Shown in pieces: positions 9,300 through 18,048 of a stretch of DNA of 64,000 bases (positions within the stretch are counted from its first letter, which is position 1; each line of letters begins with the position of its first letter). Below the pieces are notes generated by a model. The model saw nothing but the letters and a program-made list of their open reading frames with translations. It was not told the origin of the DNA and ran no database searches. Source of the DNA: CALITV01 sp964415795 (lineage in GTDB: Bacteria > UBP6 > UBA1177 > JAKLFG01). The stretch lies in NCBI GenBank assembly GCA_964415795.1, contig CAYQBN010000008.1, positions 62,001-126,000 of the forward strand, given 5' to 3'. Both the position numbers and the translations under genes were made by a program.

Positions 9300-10334
9300 T
9301 CAGCTTCCCTTTTTTTCGTAATAAGGACAAGGATCTTCCGCAAAATAGCTTTCTTGCGTTACCCAATGAGCCAATTGGGGGCTTAGACATATTCGCAAAT
9401 AGTGTGTAAAAGAATGCCAGGCACGGATATGAGCATATTCTCTAGGATCAGTGCCAACGATATCTTTTTTTCTTTTCTCGCAATAGCGAGTAGTAAGTAC
9501 GTATTCTTTCCAAAGGAGATAAAGTTGCTCAAGATGCCTCCTAACCCCTCCATGCGCATTAAATCGAAATTTGGCATACGCCGAACCAACGCCATTCCGC
9601 TCAGCGATATAAAGAACATATTCCCGCGTTAAACGCTCCGGCGGGACCCTGTGATAAACAGCCGCCTTCGGTTCATAGAACACCTTCATACCCGCCATTG
9701 ATCCGGCGGCGACAGCCATTGCCGTTTCTCCGTCGCCCCGATAATGCAGCAACTCTCGCGGCATACCATCAGGATGAAACCCTCCTTGAGACAAGACAAT
9801 ATCTCGGCGAACTGAAAAATTGCAACCAAACACAAACCCTCCCGGTATTTCCCGGGGTATCGGGCCGAGATCTACTAGACTGAGGACATAAAGCACCCAT
9901 CCCCAATCAACTTTATATCTGAAAGATTCTAACCATTGAGGAATCTTCGCATCATTCCACAATGGAAGACAAGGACCTCCAACCAACCCTATTTTATTAT
10001 CGGATGCAAAACGATTTAGTATTGCTTGTGCCCATTCTTTTTCAACAACAACATCATCATCAAGATAGGAGAGAATTTCTCCTGTCGCCACCCGTGCCCC
10101 GAGATTACGACCGACATGAAGACCGGGACATGGCATATAGTAGTAGTTGATAGGAAATGGAGACCGTGTAGCAAAATAATCTGTTACCTGCTTCGTTTCA
10201 TCATCTGACCCATTGTCGACAACAATAATTTCTAAGGGAACAGTCACCTTGGAACATCCAACAAGAAGACTGTCTATAAGCTCTCGCAAATAAGAAGAAC
10301 GGTTTCGAGTGGGTATTATTATTGAGAGCTTCAT
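9300..10334 (-). CDS. Glycosyltransferase family 2
   Basis: A 344-residue GT2 enzyme. KLSIIIPTRNRSSYL and EIIVVDNGSDDET form the UDP-binding region, and YLDDDVVVEKEW contains the metal-binding DxD. A segment GGPCLPLWND and the later HYRGDGETAMA are typical of GT2 enzymes of bacterial polysaccharide clusters. The ATG at 10334 overlaps the TGA of the radical SAM gene (ATGA). The C-terminal 100 residues are rich in aromatic and basic residues and may contact the membrane. Confidence 0.88.
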   Translation of the reverse strand: MKLSIIIPTRNRSSYLRELIDSLLVGCSKVTVPLEIIVVDNGSDDETKQVTDYFATRSPFPINYYYMPCPGLHVGRNLGARVATGEILSYLDDDVVVEKEWAQAILNRFASDNKIGLVGGPCLPLWNDAKIPQWLESFRYKVDWGWVLYVLSLVDLGPIPREIPGGFVFGCNFSVRRDIVLSQGGFHPDGMPRELLHYRGDGETAMAVAAGSMAGMKVFYEPKAAVYHRVPPERLTREYVLYIAERNGVGSAYAKFRFNAHGGVRRHLEQLYLLWKEYVLTTRYCEKRKKDIVGTDPREYAHIRAWHSFTHYLRICLSPQLAHWVTQESYFAEDPCPYYEKKGS

Positions 10335-11866
10335 ATTTGCTGGCATTTCTTTTTGTGTCTGTCAAAAAGTTTTTGTACCGTGTTTTTTTTTGTAACATCG
10401 GAAGAAGAGAAAAGAGTATTCCTGAGTTTTCGAAGGTAGGATAAACCAGATTCTGTTATTTTTTTCAAAAAAACAAAGGGATGTTTAACAATAAGATAAA
10501 AAAAGGAAAAGACTTTTCTTATAGAAAGAATGTTTTTCCCGCTTTCATTTAGAGTAAGGGACTCTTTTCCGTTAAGATGTTTCCTTGCATCACGATTCAT
10601 AGCAGATTCTAATTCATATAACTCAGAGGAAGAGAAATATTCATTTCGAGCAATGAGAATATCTTCCCATGACGCATCCCACAAATTTCGCTCCCTTATC
10701 TCGTCGAACAACTGAGATCCAGGAAATCCGACATAAGTCGCAAATAAAACCCACTTTACTGGCAAACTGATTGCAAAATTATATGTTTTTTCGATATCAT
10801 ATATGGTTTCAGAAGGAAAACCCAGCATAAAGCAGGCGCCAACATCTATGCCAACGTCCTTGCATGACTCACAAAAGGAGCCAACCTGTTCCAATGAATA
10901 CCCCTTTTTCAACTTATCCAAAATCCTCTGTGAGCCAGACTCGACACCACACCAAATAGCTCTGCATCCTGCCTCCCGCATTTTTTCTAAAACTTTTTTG
11001 TCTATCGTATCCACTCTCGATTCGCATTCCCAAGGAATGACGATGCCTCGTCTCTTTATCTCTGCACATATAGTAAGAACATGTTCAGAACTGACCGTGA
11101 AGTTGTCTTCTCTAAAATAAATTCCTTGGGAACCATAGTTACTTATCAAATGCTCAATTTCATCCACTACCGACTTGGCACTACGAAGATAATAACGCCT
11201 ATCCCAAACCGTTTTACTGGAACAGAAGGTACAGTTAAAGGGGCATCCGCGAGAAGAACAAAGGAAATCAACCGGCTCAATCTCTAGGACATAGGAACGC
11301 CTACGATATTTACTTATATCAATCAAATGTCTTGCGGGAAAAGGCAAAGCATCTAGGTTTGTAACAGCCTCTCCTCTGTAAATCTTTTCAGTGTTTTTCT
11401 TAAAAGGAGAAAAACCACAATCCCTTATCTCTCTGGCGATCCTAGTAAGAGTAATCTCTCCTTGATGTGTGATAACTAGGTCAACATGGTTTTTATCTGC
11501 TTGTTTTTGCGGCATTATAGTTGCATGCGGCCCTCCATAAACAATAACTGTACTGGGCGCCAACTCCTTGAGGCGACTTGCCACCCTATCTGTTTGAATA
11601 ACATTAAACACTAAAAGGGAGAAACCAACTAGGAAGGGAGAATGACTAAGTATTGTAGAAACCAACTGTTCTTCGGAAAGATGTTCTATCGCGTTGTTGA
11701 TTACAACAACATTGAAACCACTCTTTTCTAATACCGAGGCGATATAGAGAATCCCTAGAGGAACTTCTCCCGTCTGAGGAATCATAACGATTGAAGGATA
11801 CTGATAAAAAAGGGCATCTATAGGCTCGCATAACACAAGGACTACCGTTTTCTTTATTCCCATCAA
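10331..11866 (-). CDS. B12-binding domain radical SAM protein
   Basis: A 511-residue class B-like radical SAM enzyme. Residues 1-170 resemble a cobalamin-binding Rossmann domain (GEVPLGILYIASVLEKSGF, VIVYGGPHATIMP). The radical SAM domain follows with the iron-sulfur motif CPFNCTFC (CxxxCxxC), then a GIYFREDNF strand and CRAIWCGVESGSQ. Family members are methylases, cyclases and rearranging enzymes (BchE/P-methylase type); substrates are rarely known. Its place between Wzt and a glycosyltransferase suggests a modified sugar or lipid carrier. It starts 6 bases after the wzt stop, at ATG 11866 or 11863. Confidence 0.88.
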   Translation of the reverse strand: MMGIKKTVVLVLCEPIDALFYQYPSIVMIPQTGEVPLGILYIASVLEKSGFNVVVINNAIEHLSEEQLVSTILSHSPFLVGFSLLVFNVIQTDRVASRLKELAPSTVIVYGGPHATIMPQKQADKNHVDLVITHQGEITLTRIAREIRDCGFSPFKKNTEKIYRGEAVTNLDALPFPARHLIDISKYRRRSYVLEIEPVDFLCSSRGCPFNCTFCSSKTVWDRRYYLRSAKSVVDEIEHLISNYGSQGIYFREDNFTVSSEHVLTICAEIKRRGIVIPWECESRVDTIDKKVLEKMREAGCRAIWCGVESGSQRILDKLKKGYSLEQVGSFCESCKDVGIDVGACFMLGFPSETIYDIEKTYNFAISLPVKWVLFATYVGFPGSQLFDEIRERNLWDASWEDILIARNEYFSSSELYELESAMNRDARKHLNGKESLTLNESGKNILSIRKVFSFFYLIVKHPFVFLKKITESGLSYLRKLRNTLFSSSDVTKKNTVQKLFDRHKKKCQQI

Positions 11867-11872
11867 TATTCT

Positions 11873-13186
11873 TCACCCCGTTGTTGTAGGAAAACTTGTT
11901 TCATTAAGCAACGAATGGAAGCGTAAAACGACAACACCCTCTTCCTTTGTCAGCAGATAACCCGTACCGTAAATATCAGATTGAATGATATCAAAGTATA
12001 TCGGCTTCTCTATTTTGTCAACTAGCACACTAGGATGGCTACCCACAGAAACAGTCACATAATATCTTCCCGGCAGAAACTGTTTCTCGCTTAGAATGAA
12101 AATAACTTCTCCGGAAGATGGTATCGAATAAGGTGGAGGAAAAGACATATAGGTATTACCACCTCCAACCTTCTCATCATCTTGCGTATATATCGTAAAA
12201 CCAGCACCAGCCAAAAACTTGTCGCAGTGATAAGAAACCTTAATTCGCACTTCTTCATCTTGAAAAAAGATATTTCTGCAAAGACCATCCCTATCTAGAA
12301 GGGATATCTCTTTAAGTATTTTTGACATATTAGGCAATCTGTTGGGGTGATTGGATAACGGCACTTTGGCAGAAGATGTTTTTGTTTCTCCAACTAAATA
12401 CGCATTCACAACTGATAATGTCTCCCCTGAAAGAGTTATGCTCCCAGAATTCATTAGTATAGATCTACGACAAAGGTGCTTTATCGCCGCCATATTGTGA
12501 CTCACGAACAGCACCGTTCTTCCTTCTTTCTTGCTTACATCGTCCATCTTGCCGAGGCACTTCTTTTGAAATTCGGCGTCGCCAACAGCAAGCACTTCAT
12601 CTACGAGAAGTATTTCTGGGTCAAGATGCGCCGCCACGGCGAACGCCAGCCGCACATACATACCGGAAGAGTAGCGCTTGACTGGCGTGTCAATGAACTG
12701 TTCCACCCCAGAGAAATCTATTATCTCGTCGAGCTTGCGGTCTATCTCTTTCTTTTTCATCCCAAGGATCGCGCCGTTCATATAAATGTTCTCGCGACCG
12801 GTGAGTTCGGGATGGAATCCCGTGCCGACCTCGAGGAGACTGCCCACGCGCCCTTTTATCTTCACGCACCCCGATGTCGGCGCGGTGACCCGCGACAGTA
12901 TTTTGAGAAGCGTTGATTTTCCCGCGCCGTTCTTGCCAATGATGCCGAGCACCTCGCCCTGTCGCACCTCGAACGAGACATCCCTGAGCGCATGAATGAT
13001 GCCGTTCTCGTCGGCACATTGTTCCAGTCTCTTGTAACGCCCACCGTCCACCGGCAGATTCGGGTCCTCTTTCCCGCGTAGGCGAGCCCACCACGCTTGA
13101 AGGTCGCGCTGGAGTGTCCGATGAGTTATCGTGCCGATCCGGTATTGTTTGGAAATGTTTTCTACTGATATCACTACATCGGACAT
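11873..13186 (-). CDS. wzt: Polysaccharide ABC exporter ATP-binding protein with C-terminal glycan-binding domain
   Basis: A 437-residue Wzt-type ATPase. Walker A is GKNGAGKST, the signature is YSSGM, and Walker B is ILLVDEVLAVGD, with the long N-terminal extension typical of the teichoic/O-antigen group. Residues about 280-437 form a beta-rich C-terminal domain of the Wzt_C type, which in E. coli O8/O9a recognises the terminal modification of the finished chain. That fits the methyltransferases downstream. The partner permease ends 3 bases upstream. This points to the ABC-dependent rather than the Wzy-dependent assembly route. Confidence 0.93.
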   Translation of the reverse strand: MSDVVISVENISKQYRIGTITHRTLQRDLQAWWARLRGKEDPNLPVDGGRYKRLEQCADENGIIHALRDVSFEVRQGEVLGIIGKNGAGKSTLLKILSRVTAPTSGCVKIKGRVGSLLEVGTGFHPELTGRENIYMNGAILGMKKKEIDRKLDEIIDFSGVEQFIDTPVKRYSSGMYVRLAFAVAAHLDPEILLVDEVLAVGDAEFQKKCLGKMDDVSKKEGRTVLFVSHNMAAIKHLCRRSILMNSGSITLSGETLSVVNAYLVGETKTSSAKVPLSNHPNRLPNMSKILKEISLLDRDGLCRNIFFQDEEVRIKVSYHCDKFLAGAGFTIYTQDDEKVGGGNTYMSFPPPYSIPSSGEVIFILSEKQFLPGRYYVTVSVGSHPSVLVDKIEKPIYFDIIQSDIYGTGYLLTKEEGVVVLRFHSLLNETSFPTTTG

Positions 13187-13189
13187 TGT

Positions 13190-14053
13190 TCATACCGTAT
13201 CGACAAAAGTCCGCTCCACACGACTAAAAAAAAGTAACCCTAATATAAGGAACAACAATGTCGCGATGAGTCCCGTACCAAGAACCCTCCACGAGGGAAG
13301 CGGCAATGCGAAAACGAAATGTTTAAACAGCTCCATCGCTGGAACCACTGGATTAAGTGAATAGAGCGTTTGCCATTTCTGCGGGACCAGCGAAATCGGA
13401 TAAACGATAGGCGTCGCATACATCCACAGCTGGATGAGAAAAGAGAGTGCCACGTAGAGGTCGCGGTAGCGGGTCGTAAACGCGCTTACTAGAAGCCCGA
13501 CACCAAAACCGAGCACCGCCACATAGAGGAAAACGAGAGGAAGCAACAAGATAGTCCACCCGACAGTATTTGCCATGCCAAGCACAAGATAAAAGAGATA
13601 GAGTGCGGCGAATAAAAGGCATTGAATGGTGACTTTTCCCAAACCAGAAACCACTTGTGCCACGGGTATAACAAGCCGCGGAAAGTAAACTTTAGAAAAA
13701 AGATGGGCATTTGAAATCAACACTGACGATGTTTGCGTAAGAATGCCGGAGAAATAATTCCACACAAGGAGACTGCCAAGGTAGAAGAGGGGCTGGGGAA
13801 CCCCGTCGGTCGGGATCTTCGCTATCCTGCCGAACACCACGAGAAACACCACAGTGGTAAGAAGCGGCTGGATGATGAACCAGAGCGGCCCCAAGATCGT
13901 CTGCTTATACTGAGTGATGAAGTCGCGTTTGATGAACATGACGATGAGGTCACGATAGGCAAGCAGGTCCCTCCCCCCTATGAGACGCCAACGACTTACT
14001 GGCGTGATGATCGTTGTCCAGTCATCAGATATGTTTTTACTACCTTTCGTCAT
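13190..14053 (-). CDS. wzm: Polysaccharide ABC exporter permease
   Basis: A 287-residue ABC-2 type membrane protein with six predicted transmembrane helices. RDLIVMFIKRDFITQYKQTILGPLW is the conserved cytoplasmic amphipathic N-terminal segment of Wzm/TagG proteins. With Wzt it exports the undecaprenyl-linked polysaccharide across the inner membrane. A TTTGCA-17-TATAAT promoter sits just upstream, so this gene probably begins the long minus-strand polysaccharide operon running to base 1. Confidence 0.93.
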   Translation of the reverse strand: MTKGSKNISDDWTTIITPVSRWRLIGGRDLLAYRDLIVMFIKRDFITQYKQTILGPLWFIIQPLLTTVVFLVVFGRIAKIPTDGVPQPLFYLGSLLVWNYFSGILTQTSSVLISNAHLFSKVYFPRLVIPVAQVVSGLGKVTIQCLLFAALYLFYLVLGMANTVGWTILLLPLVFLYVAVLGFGVGLLVSAFTTRYRDLYVALSFLIQLWMYATPIVYPISLVPQKWQTLYSLNPVVPAMELFKHFVFALPLPSWRVLGTGLIATLLFLILGLLFFSRVERTFVDTV

Positions 14054-14079
14054 CTCACACTATCGCCTTGTTCGAAGAG

Positions 14080-14108
14080 ATTATATCAGGACCTACCTGT
14101 GGTGCAAA
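14080..14108 (-). promoter_or_regulatory. Sigma-70-like promoter for the wzm-wzt polysaccharide operon
   Basis: On the minus strand TTTGCA (14108-14103) is followed after 17 bases by a perfect TATAAT (14085-14080), 26 bases before the wzm ATG. The -35 element overlaps the end of the pilin gene. The intergenic region is only 39 bases, so this is the only place for a dedicated promoter. Confidence 0.55.
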
Positions 14109-14557
14109 TCTTTGGTGGTATTCATGCAGGCACCTATTTGCCAACCGTCTGGAACGGTAGCAGGATCTTTGGGAATTGCGCTGGCAAAACCTTTATTGAC
14201 CACATCAGGGGCACCACACGACTGATCATTCTGGGCATTGAAAAACCAATAGGTACCATCGGCATTTTCGTAATCATATAAATCATCAGTGATAGGAATG
14301 CCATTATTATAGGTTTTTAACATGGTGGACCAGTGAAGGGTTCCTATTTTTGTGGCATAACGCTGCGTATTACCGCCAAAGGGATCCTCAAAGAAAGCGA
14401 ACTGTGACTTTGCTATCTCCTTTAGCATTTCAGGCACTTCTATGGTTCTCGCCTTTTTGGTGTAGTCGGCATACATCGGCATTGCAAGAGAAGCAATAAT
14501 TGCAATGACCGCAATAACCACCATTAGCTCAATCAGCGTAAACCCTTTTCGTCTCAT
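14093..14557 (-). CDS. Type IV pilin-like protein (second pilin)
   Basis: A 154-residue prepilin. The leader MRRKG is cut before FTLIELMVVIAVIAI, with glutamate at +5 and the hydrophobic N-terminal helix. It is clearly related to the pilin at 16464-16961: both share YTKKART, a VP...LKEI segment, FREDP/FFEDP and a RYAT.IGTL segment. C254-type cysteines near the C-terminus (QSCGAP and GACMN) could form the pilin disulfide loop. It lies 7 bases after the membrane transferase gene. It may be an alternative or minor subunit. Confidence 0.88.
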   Translation of the reverse strand: MRRKGFTLIELMVVIAVIAIIASLAMPMYADYTKKARTIEVPEMLKEIAKSQFAFFEDPFGGNTQRYATKIGTLHWSTMLKTYNNGIPITDDLYDYENADGTYWFFNAQNDQSCGAPDVVNKGFASAIPKDPATVPDGWQIGACMNTTKDLHHR

Positions 14558-14564
14558 TGATCAC

Positions 14565-16460
14565 CTAACGCCAATCTGTCTTCTTTATGCAAATTCCATT
14601 CCCCGAAGCACCAGAAAACCATTCACAAAAACGTGTTACCACCGATCGCTTTTCTCTCAAAAGAGGGGCTATTCCGTTTCCTTTTTCCTCCGGGAACTTT
14701 TCCATGAACCTAAACGCCGCCGGAACATCATACTGAGCCAGTATCTTGAGATAGTCTTGTCGTAACGAAAATTCTTCTTTCCCGGTTGTGAATAGTGACA
14801 TATAAAGGGGACGCGTTTCTACTACAAGACCCCGTTTTTTCAAAAAGGTTATTTTTTCTTCCGTGGAGACTGCTTGCCACCCATTGCACGCATTAACTAC
14901 TTCCCAATGAGGCAGAGCTTCTTTTCCATAACTTGGAGAAAGCCGTGCAAATGTTTCGCGTGCTTTGGTACAGTCTCCTGCTATAGCGTATATCACAGCC
15001 ATCTCCGCAAATGCAGGGAGTGAGACCGGCTCGCCACGACGATTGCATTCTTCATAAAAAGAAATCGCCTTCTCGTGTTCTCCTTTGACGATATGATACA
15101 AAACAATGTTCCCCAAAAGAGAAGAATCATAATAGCCGGTTCGCCAAGCGGCATCATAGTAACGATAGGCAATATCGGGAAATCCATTCTCCAGAAAAAA
15201 TGCTCCTACCGTGTAGAGTCCCCGGAACGATAGGGGACGCCATTTACTATCCACCGCCAACGCGGTGTATATATTTTCAAGCTCGTTGATGCGCGTTGTT
15301 GTTCGATAGGCATACCATGGATAGGCACCAAGGAGAACAAGCACTACCACTGTTGCAGGAATCGTATATCGCTTGAGGGAAAGATTTCTCCACGCCGCAA
15401 CACCAACCTCGCCGACAAAGGAACAAAAACCAACAAGAGGAAGATAGAGATAGTGATCAGCCGCAATTTCATGAAGCGGAACTATTTGAAGCATCGGGGT
15501 GAGGGCAACGCCGAAAAACAAAAGATAGAAGGTCAAGCGCCGATAACCCTTATACCAAAGCAAAGCCATTAAGGATAAGTAAAGCAGTATAGCCATCGCG
15601 GCACAAAAGACTTTGAAGTTGAAATGTGACACCAACGGATAATTCGCATTGTCAAGAATCAACTGGAACGGAAACAAGGTCTGCTTGAGATAGTAAGGAA
15701 ATAAAGTCAGCGCCGTAATATAATGGGTCTTGGGATTATTCCCATGAAAAAGCACCTTCCCCTCTGAAATAAGAGGACTCCCCCCTTTTAAAATAGCGAA
15801 ACTGACACCGAGTACAAAGAGAATCAAAAACACTGCGAAAATTAAAATCTTTTTCTTTGGCGAGACATGGTCGCCTTTGTCGAGGAAGAGAAGAACGAGC
15901 ATAAGAAGCGGAACTACCACTCCATTTTCCTTACTTAAAAGTGAAAGCACCACACTAATGATTGACAAGAAAAGGAGCCACCACTTCCTGCTCTGAAGGA
16001 AACGGATAAAAAGAATCAGCGCTCCTACACCGAAAAGCGCCGCAAGAATATCACGCCGTCCCGAAATGTAGGCCACCGCATCGGTCTGGACAGGGTGGAT
16101 CGCATAGAGTGCCGCTGCCACGAGTGCCGCGACAGTCTTCCTTGAAAGAATGCTTACAAAGAGAAAAACAAGTACCACCATAAGCGCGTGATACACGATG
16201 TTCATGAATCGAAATCCCGCCGGACCGGCTCCGAAGACCCAGTAATCGAACGCATAGGAAATGTTTCTCAACGGGCGGTAGGAGAGGAAAATGTTCCACG
16301 AAGGATGAATTACCATCGGATTCTCGACTGTTAGACCCCGATCGTCAAAAACAAAATCGTTCGTGAGCGACCGGAGATAAACAGCCATCGTCAAGGCTAC
16401 GATGGCAAAAAGTAAAAAAAAGGGGGAAGTCGCCTTCCCCCTGAAAAGGAATCGTAGCAA
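14565..16460 (-). CDS. GT-C type membrane glycosyltransferase with TPR-like C-terminus (TMTC-like)
   Basis: A 631-residue protein with about ten transmembrane helices in residues 1-420 and a soluble C-terminal part with TPR-like helices (YRYYDAAWRTGYYD, GEHEKAISFYEECNRRG, GDCTKARETFARL). The first loop has NDFVFDDRGLTVENP, whose acidic DD is at the catalytic position of GT-C enzymes. A later segment, IHPVQTDAVAYISGRRD, is the hallmark of the TMTC/PMT-like family. Such enzymes move lipid-linked sugars onto proteins in the periplasm. It lies between two pilin genes, which suggests pilin O-glycosylation (inference). Its first codons overlap a terminator-like hairpin. Confidence 0.75.
   Translation of the reverse strand: MLRFLFRGKATSPFFLLFAIVALTMAVYLRSLTNDFVFDDRGLTVENPMVIHPSWNIFLSYRPLRNISYAFDYWVFGAGPAGFRFMNIVYHALMVVLVFLFVSILSRKTVAALVAAALYAIHPVQTDAVAYISGRRDILAALFGVGALILFIRFLQSRKWWLLFLSIISVVLSLLSKENGVVVPLLMLVLLFLDKGDHVSPKKKILIFAVFLILFVLGVSFAILKGGSPLISEGKVLFHGNNPKTHYITALTLFPYYLKQTLFPFQLILDNANYPLVSHFNFKVFCAAMAILLYLSLMALLWYKGYRRLTFYLLFFGVALTPMLQIVPLHEIAADHYLYLPLVGFCSFVGEVGVAAWRNLSLKRYTIPATVVVLVLLGAYPWYAYRTTTRINELENIYTALAVDSKWRPLSFRGLYTVGAFFLENGFPDIAYRYYDAAWRTGYYDSSLLGNIVLYHIVKGEHEKAISFYEECNRRGEPVSLPAFAEMAVIYAIAGDCTKARETFARLSPSYGKEALPHWEVVNACNGWQAVSTEEKITFLKKRGLVVETRPLYMSLFTTGKEEFSLRQDYLKILAQYDVPAAFRFMEKFPEEKGNGIAPLLREKRSVVTRFCEWFSGASGNGICIKKTDWR
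16414..16441 (-). terminator. Rho-independent terminator of the major pilin gene, inside the next coding region
   Basis: On the minus strand GGGGGAAG (16441-16434), loop GCGA and CTTCCCCC (16429-16422) form a perfect 8-bp stem, followed by eight T (16421-16414). It begins 23 bases after the pilin stop at 16464. It lies within codons 7-16 of the downstream membrane transferase gene, so it would both end most pilin transcripts and limit transcription of that gene. Confidence 0.85.
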
Positions 16461-16463
16461 CGA

Positions 16464-16961
16464 TTAGTCGTGAAGCAGGTTCAGGTTGACATTCATGCAC
16501 GCACCAGAATCCCAGTCAGACGGGACTTTGCTGCTCGGAGTTGTCGCAGCCGCCTGAGCATACGAGGTGGCCGTCGTAAAGCTACCTACCGCACAGGTGC
16601 CTTCACCGGAGGCAGGACCGGTCGCGCCATAGGCAAAATACTTTCCACACGCCCAAGTGTAGGTAGTGTTCGAGATGGCCGAGCCGCCACTTTCACAACC
16701 CGCTGCGGAAGTCGCTTGCGTGTTCAAGTTGGATTTCCACTGGAGAGTCCCGATGGTTGTGGCATAACGGGTACCATTACCCTGATAGGGGTCTTCACGG
16801 AATGCCAGCTGGTTCTTGACGATTTCCTTGAGCGAGCCGGGGACTTCCGAAGTACGCGCTTTCTTGGTGTAGTCGTTGTACATCGGGATAGCAACGGCCG
16901 CAAGAATGCCGATGATCGCGATAACGATCATGAGTTCGATGAGCGTGAAACCTTTCTTCAT
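16464..16961 (-). CDS. pilA: Type IV pilin, probable major subunit
   Basis: A 165-residue prepilin. The ATG at 16961 is preceded by AAAGGAG and gives the short leader MKKG followed by FTLIELMIVIAIIGI, with glutamate at +5 for prepilin peptidase and methylase recognition. The rest is a type IVa globular domain with C-terminal cysteines (around AACG, GTCAV, GACMN). A sigma-54 promoter upstream and a strong terminator just after the stop mark it as a separately and probably strongly expressed gene. The next gene is a GT-C transferase that could glycosylate it. Confidence 0.92.
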   Translation of the reverse strand: MKKGFTLIELMIVIAIIGILAAVAIPMYNDYTKKARTSEVPGSLKEIVKNQLAFREDPYQGNGTRYATTIGTLQWKSNLNTQATSAAGCESGGSAISNTTYTWACGKYFAYGATGPASGEGTCAVGSFTTATSYAQAAATTPSSKVPSDWDSGACMNVNLNLLHD

Positions 16962-17023
16962 CGTTTGTTCTCCTTTCAAACGGTTGTTAATAAGCCACAC
17001 GCTACGGTGTCTTTCGCAGTGCA

Positions 17024-17039
17024 AGCAATAGGCGTGCCA
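17024..17039 (-). promoter_or_regulatory. Sigma-54 (RpoN) promoter of the major pilin
   Basis: On the minus strand TGGCACG-CCTA-TTGCT (17039-17024) matches the sigma-54 consensus TGGCACG-N4-TTGCW exactly, with GG and GC separated by 10 bases. Transcription would start near 17013, about 50 bases before the pilin ATG. Pilin genes of Pseudomonas, Myxococcus and Geobacter are driven in this way by PilS/PilR; those genes are not in this window. Confidence 0.85.
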
Positions 17040-17040
17040 T

Positions 17041-18048
17041 CTATGATTTCTTTTGGACGGCAAAAATTATTTCCTTTCCAGAAACTCGCAGATGAACGGG
17101 GCCATAAGAGCACTCGGCGACTCCTGAAGACATAATAAAGTTCTTGATATCACGGAGAGTTCTCTTCCCGTATGTATAACCACGAACTTTCCTGAAGAAG
17201 TGCCCTAACGCTGATTCCCAGAATGAGGAAGAATATCTTAAAACCTCTTCTTTTTTGAGCACATACTGCTCTCCCCCCCTGCCCCTTCGATGACCAGCCC
17301 AGAACAAGTCAAAAACAATTTCAAGCACTTCTCTGTAATGGGCGGCTTCATCGGCAAGAGAGAGAAGATGCCTTTCAAATGATGGGCCTAGTTGTTGGCG
17401 CAAAAAGGGAACTATCTGGTGTCGATAAAAGTTTCGACGAATTACTTCATCGTTATTAGTTTCGTCTTCAACCCATTCGCGACCAAACATGTAATCCACT
17501 AATTCTTCTCGTGAAAATGGCAAAAGAGGACGAACAAAGATAAGACCCTCTTTTCCCATCGTGGCAGGGATACCGGCAAGACCATGAAGACCGGTTCCTC
17601 GATCAAAAAGACGCATGAGAAGCGTCTCAACTTGGTCATCTCGCTGATGAGCGGTCGCAACATATCGAAAACCTTCATTTTTTGCGATATCGACCAAAAG
17701 GCGATAACGCTCCTTTCGTGCGTGCTCTTCACGATTTCCAGAATGCCTCATCCAAAAATCTCTTTCAATTTCAGCAAGATAGAAAGAGATCCCAACCTTT
17801 TGACAAAAATTGTCGACAAAAGACGAATCTCGGCAGGCACTCGGACGAAGATGGTGATTGATGTGCGCTACTGCGATCTCCAGTTCCAATCGTTCTCGCG
17901 TTTCGAGAAACAGGTTTAGCATCGCCATTGAATCGAGGCCGCCCGACACGGCAAGAAGAATCTTCTCCCTCCTAAGAAAAGAAAACTTAGTCTTGAAATG
18001 CTTCTGAAATGAGGATGAAAGACTATTCTTTGTCATATCCATCCCCAT
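17041..18048 (-). CDS. tilS: tRNA(Ile)-lysidine synthetase
   Basis: A 335-residue N-type ATP pyrophosphatase. The PP-loop SGGLDSMAML is at residues 34-43, followed by VAHINHHLRP and the TAHQRDDQVETLLMRL helix, both diagnostic of TilS. It attaches lysine to C34 of tRNA-Ile(CAU) so that AUA is read as isoleucine. It is shorter than the E. coli enzyme and has a reduced C-terminal tRNA-binding part. Its ATG overlaps the upstream TAA (TAATG). The sigma-54 promoter for pilA abuts its 3' end. Confidence 0.92.
   Translation of the reverse strand: MGMDMTKNSLSSSFQKHFKTKFSFLRREKILLAVSGGLDSMAMLNLFLETRERLELEIAVAHINHHLRPSACRDSSFVDNFCQKVGISFYLAEIERDFWMRHSGNREEHARKERYRLLVDIAKNEGFRYVATAHQRDDQVETLLMRLFDRGTGLHGLAGIPATMGKEGLIFVRPLLPFSREELVDYMFGREWVEDETNNDEVIRRNFYRHQIVPFLRQQLGPSFERHLLSLADEAAHYREVLEIVFDLFWAGHRRGRGGEQYVLKKEEVLRYSSSFWESALGHFFRKVRGYTYGKRTLRDIKNFIMSSGVAECSYGPVHLRVSGKEIIFAVQKKS

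Noticed and set aside
16414..16441. Hairpin considered as an attachment site or transposon end
   Set aside because: The eight-T tail and its position just after the pilin stop fit a rho-independent terminator better.
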